Source of the DNA: Streptomyces iconiensis
GTDB taxonomy: Bacteria; Actinomycetota; Actinomycetes; Streptomycetales; Streptomycetaceae
Reading direction: 5' to 3'
Assembly: GCF_028657195.3 (NCBI RefSeq)
Contig: NZ_JANCPR020000038.1
Location: 22,502 to 86,501 of the forward strand
Length of the DNA stretch: 64,000 nt
The position numbers and the translations under genes were made by a program. Numbering within the stretch: the first letter of the stretch is position 1; each line of letters starts with the position of its first letter. The notes under the pieces were generated by a model. The model worked only from the letters and a program-made list of their open reading frames with translations. It had not been told where the DNA came from and searched no databases. Below are positions 17,401 through 22,926 of this stretch, piece by piece.

Positions 17401-17539
17401 GAAGCCACCGGTGCCAGTGCCGTACCTGGTCGGAGGAGTCTCCGGAGACATCCGGCAACGGGGGCAGCTCTAACCGCGCGTAGCGTGCCGCGCGCACGAG
17501 CGCGGTGTCCGAGCACTGGTACTGCACCTCGCGCCTCAC
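14447..17539 (-). CDS. lanB: LanB-type lanthipeptide dehydratase, full length
   Basis: 1030-aa class I dehydratase. The N-terminal glutamylation domain (about 1-700) shows the family segments VSFVRYLQRITGRATPNGLF and FTLWSVHPSRGIGTITGRF. The C-terminal elimination domain (about 730-1020) shows WWFMRYRDPHPHLRLRI and the Tyr-Pro-Glu turn in KFATTYPETGRWG. It uses glutamyl-tRNA to dehydrate Ser and Thr. The length is that of undivided LanB enzymes, although an extra SpaB-C-like domain is fused to the methyltransferase. GTG 17539 was chosen because AAAGGG lies upstream; an ATG-like start at 17608 would sit in the hairpin after the precursor gene. Confidence 0.93.
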   Translation of the reverse strand: MRREVQYQCSDTALVRAARYARLELPPLPDVSGDSSDQVRHWHRWLQEVWGREEISEVVEQASPGFARHLDALCASTDLRARQVRRTLVSFVRYLQRITGRATPNGLFAGIAPVAFGQSGEVRTGPWHRAVASADATWLTEVIERLERCPDLMRRLPVVASNTPFVRGDRLIVPYPPRSRGRGRPTAEVSLRFTSAVQAALDSARAPVPYELLVDKVQAAFPHVPAGRIRGLITNLVLNGALINSLHAASATLDPLDHLVRQLEAVDAGELRSVADMVDDLRAVRDGVRQHNQALAPADGRRLRRALHEKMTAVAVADRPLAVDLRLDCSLVLPREIAREAEKAATALARLTPAPFGTPGWKDFHVRFFERYGIGSLVRLRDVTDPDVGLGFPAGYLDSDSEPREGVTMRDQRLLALAQAAALDGREEILLDEELLTELHVGEQDDMQVPPHLELNLQIEAATVDDLCRGDFTLWSVHPSRGIGTITGRFLTLLPPEARAAATASVAQIPANTPGAVPVQLSFPPLNREDATVIRVPELLPSVLSVAEHRSSDERTIDLDDLVVGCDRRRLYLASLSRQRLVEPHVLHALDLRAHTPPLVRFLAEISRAQSAVVTEFAWGVATALPYLPRVRYGRTVLAPARWRLDASDLPGLPASWTEWHAAVKEWRARRRVPETLALAEGDQFLPLHLETSAHRAILRSHLSRSETAVLTETSTNGNWFDGRAHEIVLPMTAARPAQWPAVPPVTEDRVLSRDHGHLPGARGWLLAQIYGHPERQAEILSRHLPDLLARWKTPPQWWFMRYRDPHPHLRLRIAVPDDADAGAAAAHVSEWAAGLRRAGLVSDLKFATTYPETGRWGTGPLMGLAEDVFAADSRTLAVQLAQTWRPGPQVMAAANFVSITTAFTGSVPGAMEWLTRYGQIRDPRPCDRQVLNDTIRLADPADDWAALRSHIGGEAIAAAWADRDQAIARYRSRLSNAALDPDLVLDSLLHAHHIRAVGIDKADERMCVRLARAAARAWQHRGGHDHGTA

Positions 17540-17569
17540 GTTCTGAGCCCTTTCGTTCTCTGTCGGATG

Positions 17570-17608
17570 GTGCTGGTCCCGCAGCGCGTACTGCTGCGGG
17601 GCCAGCAC
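17570..17608 (-). terminator. hairpin between precursor gene and lanB
   Basis: Inverted repeat of about 16 bp per arm with one mismatch (GTGCTGG.CCCGCAGC pairing with GCTGCGGG.CCAGCAC) in the gap between the precursor stop at 17627 and the lanB start at 17539. There is no T-run. It fits an attenuator or RNA-stabilising hairpin that would let precursor mRNA exceed that of the enzymes. Confidence 0.55.
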
Positions 17609-17626
17609 CGGTTGGTGCCGAGAGGG

Positions 17627-17758
17627 TCAGGCCACGTTGGTGGCGCAGGACCCCGCGCAGGTCGGCTTGCACCCGTCGTCGGTCAGGTTGATCAGGGCTG
17701 CGGAGCCATCTCCGGACTCCAGAACGCTGATGTCGAGATCGAACTCTTCTTTTTCCAT
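17627..17758 (-). CDS. FxLD-family lanthipeptide precursor 1 (43 aa)
   Basis: 43-aa precursor starting at ATG 17758 with AAGGAG upstream. The leader carries the family motif in EKEEFDLDISVLESG (FDLD), recognised by LanB. The C-terminal core runs through NLTDDGCKPTCAGSCATNVA with three Cys and nearby Ser/Thr in a CxxTCxxSC pattern, suitable for up to three rings. It also contains Asp-Asp-Gly before the first Cys, a likely PIMT target. The same frame continues upstream to 17905 without a ribosome-binding site and is not used. It is the gene immediately upstream of lanB. Confidence 0.92.
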   Translation of the reverse strand: MEKEEFDLDISVLESGDGSAALINLTDDGCKPTCAGSCATNVA

Positions 17759-17782
17759 GGGGACTTCTCCTTTTGAACGTGT

Positions 17783-17798
17783 ACGGCCCGAGGGCCGT
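17783..17798 (-). terminator. short perfect hairpin between the two precursor genes
   Basis: ACGGCCCGAGGGCCGT is a perfect palindrome in the gap between precursor 2 (stop at 17862) and precursor 1 (start at 17758). It has no T-run. It may stabilise the processed precursor mRNA or reduce read-through; it could also be coincidence in GC-rich DNA. Confidence 0.3.
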
Positions 17799-17861
17799 GA
17801 TTCGAGTGCCGCCGGTCGACGGCGTCCGGTCTGGCCTGTGGCCATGCCGGAAGCTGGTGAG

Positions 17862-18038
17862 TCAGGCGCTGCTGGAGATGCAGGAGTGGCCTCCGCAGGT
17901 GGCACCGCAACCAGCTCCGGTCGAGGCCACCACGCTGAGCGGTTGACTCGACTGGATGATGACGATGTCCAAGTCGAAGGGGTCAGTCGAGACCGCCGAC
18001 ATGTGCTGCGACGGGTGCTTACTTACGGCAGAGAGCAC
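17862..18038 (-). CDS. FxLD-family lanthipeptide precursor 2 (58 aa)
   Basis: 58-aa precursor found by translating the minus strand upstream of precursor 1. GTG 18038 is preceded by AGGAGG with 7-bp spacing. The N-terminal extension (LSAVSKHPSQHMSAVSTDP) leads into the motif FDLDIVIIQSSQPLSVV, the same FxLD signature as precursor 1. The core GAGCGATCGGHSCISSSA has three Cys in CxxTCxxxSC spacing and a Ser-rich tail. Unlike precursor 1, its core contains no Asp. An internal Met at residue 13 gives an alternative 46-aa form. The cognate enzymes follow downstream on the same strand. Confidence 0.88.
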   Translation of the reverse strand: MLSAVSKHPSQHMSAVSTDPFDLDIVIIQSSQPLSVVASTGAGCGATCGGHSCISSSA

Positions 18039-18171
18039 AGCAAGTCCTCCTGATTAGCGTGTAGTTGCTGGTCGGGTATCGCTGGGCGGCCGGACTCTGC
18101 TCGGCGGGCGGTAGCCGTACGCTCCGTCTGCCGAGCGCTTCTCGACCAGCCGTTTGCTTTGTGTCTCGGGG

Positions 18172-18288
18172 TTACGCTGCGCGTACCTCGTCAGCGACGG
18201 CGGCGTACTGCCGGTGTTGCCTCTCGGACAACACGAGCTGGGCACCTCCAACGGCGGCGAGGAACAGCAGGACGTGCCGAGTCGTCAT
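18172..18288 (-). CDS. possible 38-aa hydrophobic peptide
   Basis: Small ORF starting ATG 18288 with AAGGG ten bases upstream. It has one hydrophobic segment (HVLLFLAAVGGAQLVL) followed by a charged tail (SERQHRQYAAVADEVRAA). It lies 133 bp upstream of precursor 2 on the same strand. It could be an immunity-type or regulatory micropeptide of the lanthipeptide locus, or chance. The surrounding 18039-18495 otherwise holds only the promoter region for the precursor operon and no clear gene. Confidence 0.35.
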   Translation of the reverse strand: MTTRHVLLFLAAVGGAQLVLSERQHRQYAAVADEVRAA

Positions 18289-18495
18289 TTCGGGTGACCC
18301 TTCGCAGTTGGTTGATGATGGGCTCCGCTCGTGGGATCGGAGCGGAGGTGTGACGCGCGCTCGAAGGCGCGGATGAGGGTCTGAACGAGACACGCGAGGT
18401 TCGGGGAAGGTCCTCACCGCGCTGCTGGCGACGGCGTAACCGAAGTTCGGGCCGCCGATCGCGACCGTCGTGAACCCGAGTTGGTGGGGCCGTTC

Positions 18496-19005
18496 TCACG
18501 GGGGCCGGGTGGGATGACCTTCATGCAGTTCCATGAGGATGCCTCGGGCTCGGGCCTGGAGGGCGGCCCGGACTCGGCGCACTTGGTACGGCGCGCAGCA
18601 GCTATCCAGATCGATCACGCGGACCCAGCGGTAGTCGTCGAGTTCGGACTTCTTAAGGCCGCGCGGCTTCGGCAGGGTGATGGGCGTGTGGTTCGGCACG
18701 CGTCCGCACCAAAAGACGAAGTTGATGCCGGCCGCGATGTCCTGGTCTGGCTGGGCCGCTGTCCAGTCGAGGACCAGCAGGCGACGGGGCCGCACGTCCA
18801 GCCGCGTCTCCTCCCGGACCTCCCGGCGTACGGCTTCCCACGGCGGCTCGTTCTTCCAGGCGGTCCCGCCCGGCAGTTGGTAGCAGCCGCCGTCCTTGGC
18901 GGTAGGGCGCACCATCAGCACGGCATTGGCCTGGTTAAGGATCAGTGCCAGACATCCGTGCCGGACCGGCGACGGGTTCTTGAGTTCCTCGGGCGAAGGC
19001 ACCAT
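18496..19005 (-). CDS. NUDIX hydrolase
   Basis: 169-aa hydrolase with a complete Nudix box (about residues 46-68): GGTAWKNEPPWEAVRREVRE followed by ET, fitting GX5EX7REUXEEXGU. These enzymes split nucleoside diphosphates linked to another group; substrate unknown. The ATG at 19005 has GAGAGG immediately upstream. It lies between the endonuclease-fold gene and the lanthipeptide promoter region on the same strand. Longer frames up to 19428 are shadows. Confidence 0.85.
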   Translation of the reverse strand: MVPSPEELKNPSPVRHGCLALILNQANAVLMVRPTAKDGGCYQLPGGTAWKNEPPWEAVRREVREETRLDVRPRRLLVLDWTAAQPDQDIAAGINFVFWCGRVPNHTPITLPKPRGLKKSELDDYRWVRVIDLDSCCAPYQVRRVRAALQARARGILMELHEGHPTRPP

Positions 19006-19040
19006 GACCTCTCTGGGGTTGGTGGGCAGGCTGCTCTGGT

Positions 19041-19952
19041 TCAGGCGACCAGAGCGAAGTAGTCGCAGTAGAGGTCGATGAGGACGTCGAGGTCGAGTTC
19101 GACGACGACGATGTCGTGGTCGCTCAGCCCCTTCGTGCTGACGGTGTAGGCGTCCAGGAGCGCGGGCCCGACGAGTTCGCTGGCGTAGATGATGTCGATG
19201 CGGCGGCCGGGGCCTTGGCTGAGACTGGCGTGGGTGGTCTCGGCGACCGCCCGCTCCATGCCCCGCCGGGTGTGGGCCAGGTGCCGGCAGGCGTCGATCA
19301 GGCCGGCGGTGGTCAGGGTCCGGTCGGTGTCGCAGTCCATCACTCGCTCGCCGAACGGGTTCAGATAGGAGCGGTGGGCCAGGTGCTGCGGGTCGCCGCG
19401 CAGGTCCTCGGGCCGGGGCACCGGGCATTCGCCGGGCGCGGCGAGCAGCGGGTCAGAGTAACTGTTGCGGTCCATGCCCAGGGCGAGGAGTGGGATCTTC
19501 CGGCGCCGGGGGTCCTCGGGGGTGCGTACGCGGTCGGCGAGGCAGGTGAGGTCGTCGGTCTCGATCCGGCGCCGGTTGACGGAGTTGTAGGACAGGTGCG
19601 CGGAGGCGGCGATCACGTCGATGCCGGCGGTGCCCCGCACGCGCAGGTGCACGGCGGTCGGGTGCAGGTGCCAGCCCGGCCACGCGGTGTTCCAGGTACT
19701 GAGGTGTTCGAAGATCTCGGGGTCCCAGTAGACGGCGGTGGCGTGGAGGCCGGGGCCGAGCCGGCCGTCCATGCCGAGCACGTCCAGGGACTGCTTCCAC
19801 AGGTCGTTGCCCGGTGCGCAGCCGGGGAGTTCCTGGCAGGCCACGACGGCCAGTCCGAGCTGTTTGCGCAGCAGGTGCATGCGCGTCCACACAGCCGCCT
19901 CGCCCTTGCCGTTCTCTTGGAAGTTGCTGGTTCCGATCCTGATGACGCGCAC
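19041..19952 (-). CDS. endonuclease/exonuclease/phosphatase-fold protein
   Basis: 303-aa protein with the EEP fold order: N-terminal strand RVIRIGTSNFQENG, the metal-binding Glu in CQELPGCAPG, the His region in ASAHLSYNS, a central Asp-Arg-Asn (LALGMDRNSYSDP), and the C-terminal catalytic Ser-Asp-His in KGLSDHDIVVVELDL. It could act on nucleic acid or a phosphorylated metabolite. GTG 19952 has AGGAGG eight bases upstream. It sits downstream of the CxxC micropeptide and upstream of NUDIX on one strand; a second, broken EEP remnant lies at 29.6 kb. Confidence 0.8.
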   Translation of the reverse strand: MRVIRIGTSNFQENGKGEAAVWTRMHLLRKQLGLAVVACQELPGCAPGNDLWKQSLDVLGMDGRLGPGLHATAVYWDPEIFEHLSTWNTAWPGWHLHPTAVHLRVRGTAGIDVIAASAHLSYNSVNRRRIETDDLTCLADRVRTPEDPRRRKIPLLALGMDRNSYSDPLLAAPGECPVPRPEDLRGDPQHLAHRSYLNPFGERVMDCDTDRTLTTAGLIDACRHLAHTRRGMERAVAETTHASLSQGPGRRIDIIYASELVGPALLDAYTVSTKGLSDHDIVVVELDLDVLIDLYCDYFALVA

Positions 19953-20002
19953 CGGGTGCTCCTCCTGGGGAAAGGGTTCTTGGGGGCTCGTGGTGGGGTG
20001 GT

Positions 20003-20125
20003 TCAGCTCTTCTCGTAGCCGGTGCCTAGGCAGTCGCGGCAGCGGATGGCGACGACCGTGCCGCGCTGCATTGTTCGGATGCGGCCTGCTCCGTCGCGGG
20101 TGGAGCTGAAGCGAACGGTGGTCAC
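20003..20125 (-). CDS. 40-aa CxxCxGxG micropeptide
   Basis: Short ORF (GTG 20125, GAAGGA upstream) encoding a basic peptide with a C-terminal IRCRDCLGTGYEKS. The CxxCxGTG turn resembles half of a zinc ribbon or DnaJ-type zinc site, so it may dimerise around a metal or bind a partner. It lies between the GntR-like and EEP genes with short gaps. It is supported by the ribosome-binding site, position and the Cys motif. Confidence 0.5.
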   Translation of the reverse strand: MTTVRFSSTRDGAGRIRTMQRGTVVAIRCRDCLGTGYEKS

Positions 20126-20161
20126 GGCGCTGTTCCTTCGTGGGGAGTGCTACCCGGGGGG

Positions 20162-21355
20162 TCAGAGCTGGTGGAGTTCGGTGAGGCGCAGGAGGTCGTT
20201 CACGGCAGTGGCGAGACAGGCCGTGCGCCAGATCCGGAGGTCGGCGGCCGGGTCTTGCAGGGCGGCTTCGGTGACGAGCGCCCGGCGGGCAACCGCGCGC
20301 GGGGTCCCGCTGGCGTGTGCCGAAAGGCGGGCGTCGGTGGCCAGCGCGCTGGGGGTGAGGTGCTGGCGTGCGGCACAGAGGTGACCGATGCAGTGCTCCA
20401 GGCTGGCCGGATGCGGAGAGAGCCGTCTTCGCCACCACGTGTGCGCCTTGCGGACGCTCTCTCGGATCGCGGACGGCCGAAGGTCCGAGTCGTCGTCAAG
20501 CTGCTGGGCGGGCTGGAGTTGCGACGCGCACGCAGCGGACGTGTCCGGCTCCTCGGGTATGCGGGTGCCAGGAGGTACGAATGGTCGCAGGCTGGGGCCG
20601 AACTTGATCACCTGCTCGCCCGCGAGGATCTGGAGGGCTTCGTTCACCGGCTGCGCGTTGGTGACCACGATGCGGCTCAGTTCGGCGCGGGAGGGCAGGC
20701 GCTTGCCGATCGGCAGGACATCGGAGGCGATCAGCGTCCTGAGCCAGGCGGCGATCTGACCAGGCAGGTTCCTGTGCCGATCTACGCCCGGGACGCGGGC
20801 ACGGCCTTCGTTGTGCATCTCGACCGTGCCCGAAGCAGCGAGGTCGGCCAGGGCCAGGCGCACGCTGGAGTGGGGCGCGCCCAGCCGGGTAGCGATACGG
20901 CCCACTGGGAGTAAAGCGCCGGGCGGATAGGTGCCGTTTTTGAGGCTGTTCCGGATGTGGCGGGCGATCTGTTCGACGGGCGGGGAGGGAGACTCGGTCT
21001 CGGCGAGCGCGTGCAGTAGCTCCCGACCGTTGTTCGTCAAGACGATCAGGCCCTCGTACGAGGTGTCCTTCCTCCCCTCCGGCCTGACGACGGCAGCCAT
21101 CAAACGGTCCCAGCGGGCCTGGTCAGCGGGCGACCCGCCCGCCCCCTCCCGCCGCTCGCGGGCCAGCGGCAGCCACTCGGCGATGTAGGTGTAGGCGCGG
21201 TCGTAGCCGTTGAGGACGGCGGCAGTCGAGCGCATGGCCATCGGGCCATGGGTGAAGGACAGCTTCCGAACCGTGGAGGACAGGTCGCGGCGCCTACCGC
21301 TCTCCAGGGCTTGGGGGTCGTTGGCCGGTGGACACGTCGGGGTGTGAGAGTTCAC
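20162..21355 (-). CDS. double winged-helix GntR-like regulator
   Basis: 397-aa protein holding two GntR-type winged helices: about residues 130-190 (IARHIRNSLKNGTYPPGALL, RLGAPHSSVRLALADLAASG) and about 200-265 (IAAWLRTLIASDVLPIGKRL, SRIVVTNAQPVNEALQILAG). An N-terminal helical region carries GPMAMRSTAAVLNGYDRAY. The C-terminal 120 residues are helical and may bind a ligand or partner. GTG 21355 has AAGGA five bases upstream. Tandem DNA-binding domains without a normal effector domain are unusual. It is in the coupled operon described in the findings. Confidence 0.7.
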   Translation of the reverse strand: MNSHTPTCPPANDPQALESGRRRDLSSTVRKLSFTHGPMAMRSTAAVLNGYDRAYTYIAEWLPLARERREGAGGSPADQARWDRLMAAVVRPEGRKDTSYEGLIVLTNNGRELLHALAETESPSPPVEQIARHIRNSLKNGTYPPGALLPVGRIATRLGAPHSSVRLALADLAASGTVEMHNEGRARVPGVDRHRNLPGQIAAWLRTLIASDVLPIGKRLPSRAELSRIVVTNAQPVNEALQILAGEQVIKFGPSLRPFVPPGTRIPEEPDTSAACASQLQPAQQLDDDSDLRPSAIRESVRKAHTWWRRRLSPHPASLEHCIGHLCAARQHLTPSALATDARLSAHASGTPRAVARRALVTEAALQDPAADLRIWRTACLATAVNDLLRLTELHQL

Positions 21356-21374
21356 GGGGGTCCTTACCTGCGGG

Positions 21375-21485
21375 TCAGGCCCGGTGGTACCGGGCACGGG
21401 CCGATATCAAGGAGGCCAGGGCGGCGTCCATTGCGCTCTGGCTGGACAGGGTGCTGCCGCAGCCGTCGTCGGAGGTCAGCGTCAG
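21375..21485 (-). CDS. possible 36-aa peptide with CTG start
   Basis: The methyltransferase stop codon is followed in the CTGA overlap position by an open frame of 36 codons: TLTSDDGCGSTLSSQSAMDA then a helical ALASLISARARYHRA tail. Neighbouring junctions use GTGA or ATGA, so CTG in that place would be a non-standard coupled start. The peptide beginning TSDDGCGST resembles lanthipeptide-core composition, but only one Cys is present. It may be real, a decayed precursor-like fragment, or chance. Confidence 0.3.
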   Translation of the reverse strand: MTLTSDDGCGSTLSSQSAMDAALASLISARARYHRA

Positions 21486-22522
21486 GGCTTCGTGGCTTGA
21501 TCGACCAGCGGCAGCCGGGCTCGTATCCGCTCGTACGGGGCGTCGAAGCCGTTGGGCGGCACCGGACCGTTGGCGCGCGGTGTGCTGTTCGCCACGGCAT
21601 CGCGGAAGGCTGGCGGACGCCCATCGAATTGCGAACGGTCAGTACGGATACTCACGGCGGGCTCGCCCCTTGGGGCCCGGCCGGTGGACGTTCGGGCGGG
21701 TTTGACGCCGATGCCGGCGAACGCGGCGGACTGCTCCTGGGGGTACTGGCTGCACCAGCTGCCCGCGTACCACTGACCGGTGGCGACCAGGCCGGGGCCC
21801 TGCTGGACGAAGTCGCCGAACAGCTCGGCTATCTCCTCCCGGCAGCGCGGCCTCACGCGCAGCCCGTGCTGGGCACAGGCGTCGATCAGGTCGGGCATGG
21901 TGGCGCGGTGCCAGTGGTCGGTCAGGTGGGTGATCGACAGGGTGCTGCCGCGCGGCAGCCAGGCGCGCAGTGTGGCCATCGCCTGGCGTACGGCCTGGTC
22001 GTCCTCGCACCACGGCAGTACGTCGTGCACCAGGACGGCGACCGGCTCGTCCAGGTCGAACGCCGCGGCCACCTCAGGGCGGGCCAGGAGCCGTTCCATG
22101 TGAAGGAGGTCGGCGTGTACGGCGCTGACCTGATGCGGATCGCCGCCGTCCTGGTGGCGCCTGGTGTGCTGGTGGACGGCCGGGTCGTGGTCAACGTAGA
22201 CGACGGGGCAGCCGGGCTGGGTGGCGGCGGTGATCTCGTGCACGTTCGGCATGGCAGGCACTCCGCACCCCAGGTCGAGAAACTGCCGGATGCCGTGGGC
22301 CAGCGAGGTGCCGACCGAGACGTGGGTGAAACCGCGGTTGATGATCGCGGCGGTCTTCGCCCACTCGGCGGCACCGTAGATGTCGAGGGCGGCTCTGCGA
22401 TCGCACGGGTAATACTCGATGCCGTCCAGAAACAGGTCATAGACGCGGGCTGACTGAGCGGTGGTGAAGTGCGCGTACCACAACGGCTCAACCGCACCGA
22501 GGTGTTGTTGTTCGACGATCAC
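21482..22522 (-). CDS. SAM-dependent methyltransferase, DUF574 family
   Basis: 346-aa enzyme of the DUF574 / Methyltransf_19 family, abundant in Streptomyces. Visible are the arginine-rich opening region (SARVYDLFLDGIEYYPCDRR), the SAM loop FLDLGCGVPAMPNVHEI, the acidic loop VVYVDHDPAV, and THLTDHWHRATM. The C-terminal 70 residues are a Pro-rich extension beyond the usual family length of about 270. GTG 22522 overlaps the DUF5999 stop (GTGA). The substrate is unknown. Confidence 0.85.
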   Translation of the reverse strand: MIVEQQHLGAVEPLWYAHFTTAQSARVYDLFLDGIEYYPCDRRAALDIYGAAEWAKTAAIINRGFTHVSVGTSLAHGIRQFLDLGCGVPAMPNVHEITAATQPGCPVVYVDHDPAVHQHTRRHQDGGDPHQVSAVHADLLHMERLLARPEVAAAFDLDEPVAVLVHDVLPWCEDDQAVRQAMATLRAWLPRGSTLSITHLTDHWHRATMPDLIDACAQHGLRVRPRCREEIAELFGDFVQQGPGLVATGQWYAGSWCSQYPQEQSAAFAGIGVKPARTSTGRAPRGEPAVSIRTDRSQFDGRPPAFRDAVANSTPRANGPVPPNGFDAPYERIRARLPLVDQATKP

Positions 22523-22728
22523 GCGGCGACCGCCTTCCCGGCCGCCCCGCGGCGGGGGCGGCGCGGCGCGACGGCCGCGAGGTCGGGACGGAGCTGGCCG
22601 GTGTCCTCGAAGAGCAGGATGCCGTTGCACAACAGGGTCCAGCCCTGCTCGAAACAGCGAGAGTCGGCCTGGGCGGCGTCCGCGTCGGGCGCCTCCGCCG
22701 ACGGACACACGGGAGTGTGGGAGCACAT
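22519..22728 (-). CDS. DUF5999-family protein
   Basis: 69-aa protein starting MCSHTPVCPSAEAPDADAAQ, with EQGWTLLCNGILLFEDTGQL, the clear DUF5999 signature of actinobacteria. Three Cys in the N-terminal part could bind metal. ATG 22728 has AGGAGG seven bases upstream. Its stop overlaps the methyltransferase start. Function unknown; DUF5999 genes are usually single chromosomal genes, so its presence in a mobile operon is worth noting. Confidence 0.85.
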   Translation of the reverse strand: MCSHTPVCPSAEAPDADAAQADSRCFEQGWTLLCNGILLFEDTGQLRPDLAAVAPRRPRRGAAGKAVAA

Positions 22729-22749
22729 GGGAGTCCTCCTCATGGCGGG

Positions 22750-22926
22750 TCAGGCCCGGACGGCGCCGGGCGGCGGGCAGTTCTCGGGGACAGGCGTACG
22801 AGCGGTGTGGTCGTGCTTCTCGTCCAGGTCCCCAAGCGGGGGGGGATCGTGGAGGTGCAGGGCCGTCCGGCTGTTCTTCGCCGGTTTCGCCAACGCCAGC
22901 GTGGCGCCGCGGATCGCTGACTTCAC
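22750..22926 (-). CDS. 58-aa coupled protein after NB-ARC gene
   Basis: Short ORF starting at GTG 22926 in a GTGA overlap with the NB-ARC/TPR stop, with GGGGGAG six bases upstream. It begins VKSAIRGATLALAKPAKNSR and ends in a Pro-rich tail (TPVPENCPPPGAVRA). No family recognised. The overlap, ribosome-binding site and clean spacing to the DUF5999 gene (21 bp) argue that it is real. Confidence 0.55.
   Translation of the reverse strand: MKSAIRGATLALAKPAKNSRTALHLHDPPPLGDLDEKHDHTARTPVPENCPPPGAVRA

Noticed and set aside
18496..19428. 310-aa extended start for the NUDIX gene
   Set aside because: The extra N-terminal 140 residues are Arg/Pro-rich shadow of the EEP gene; ATG 19005 has a proper ribosome-binding site.
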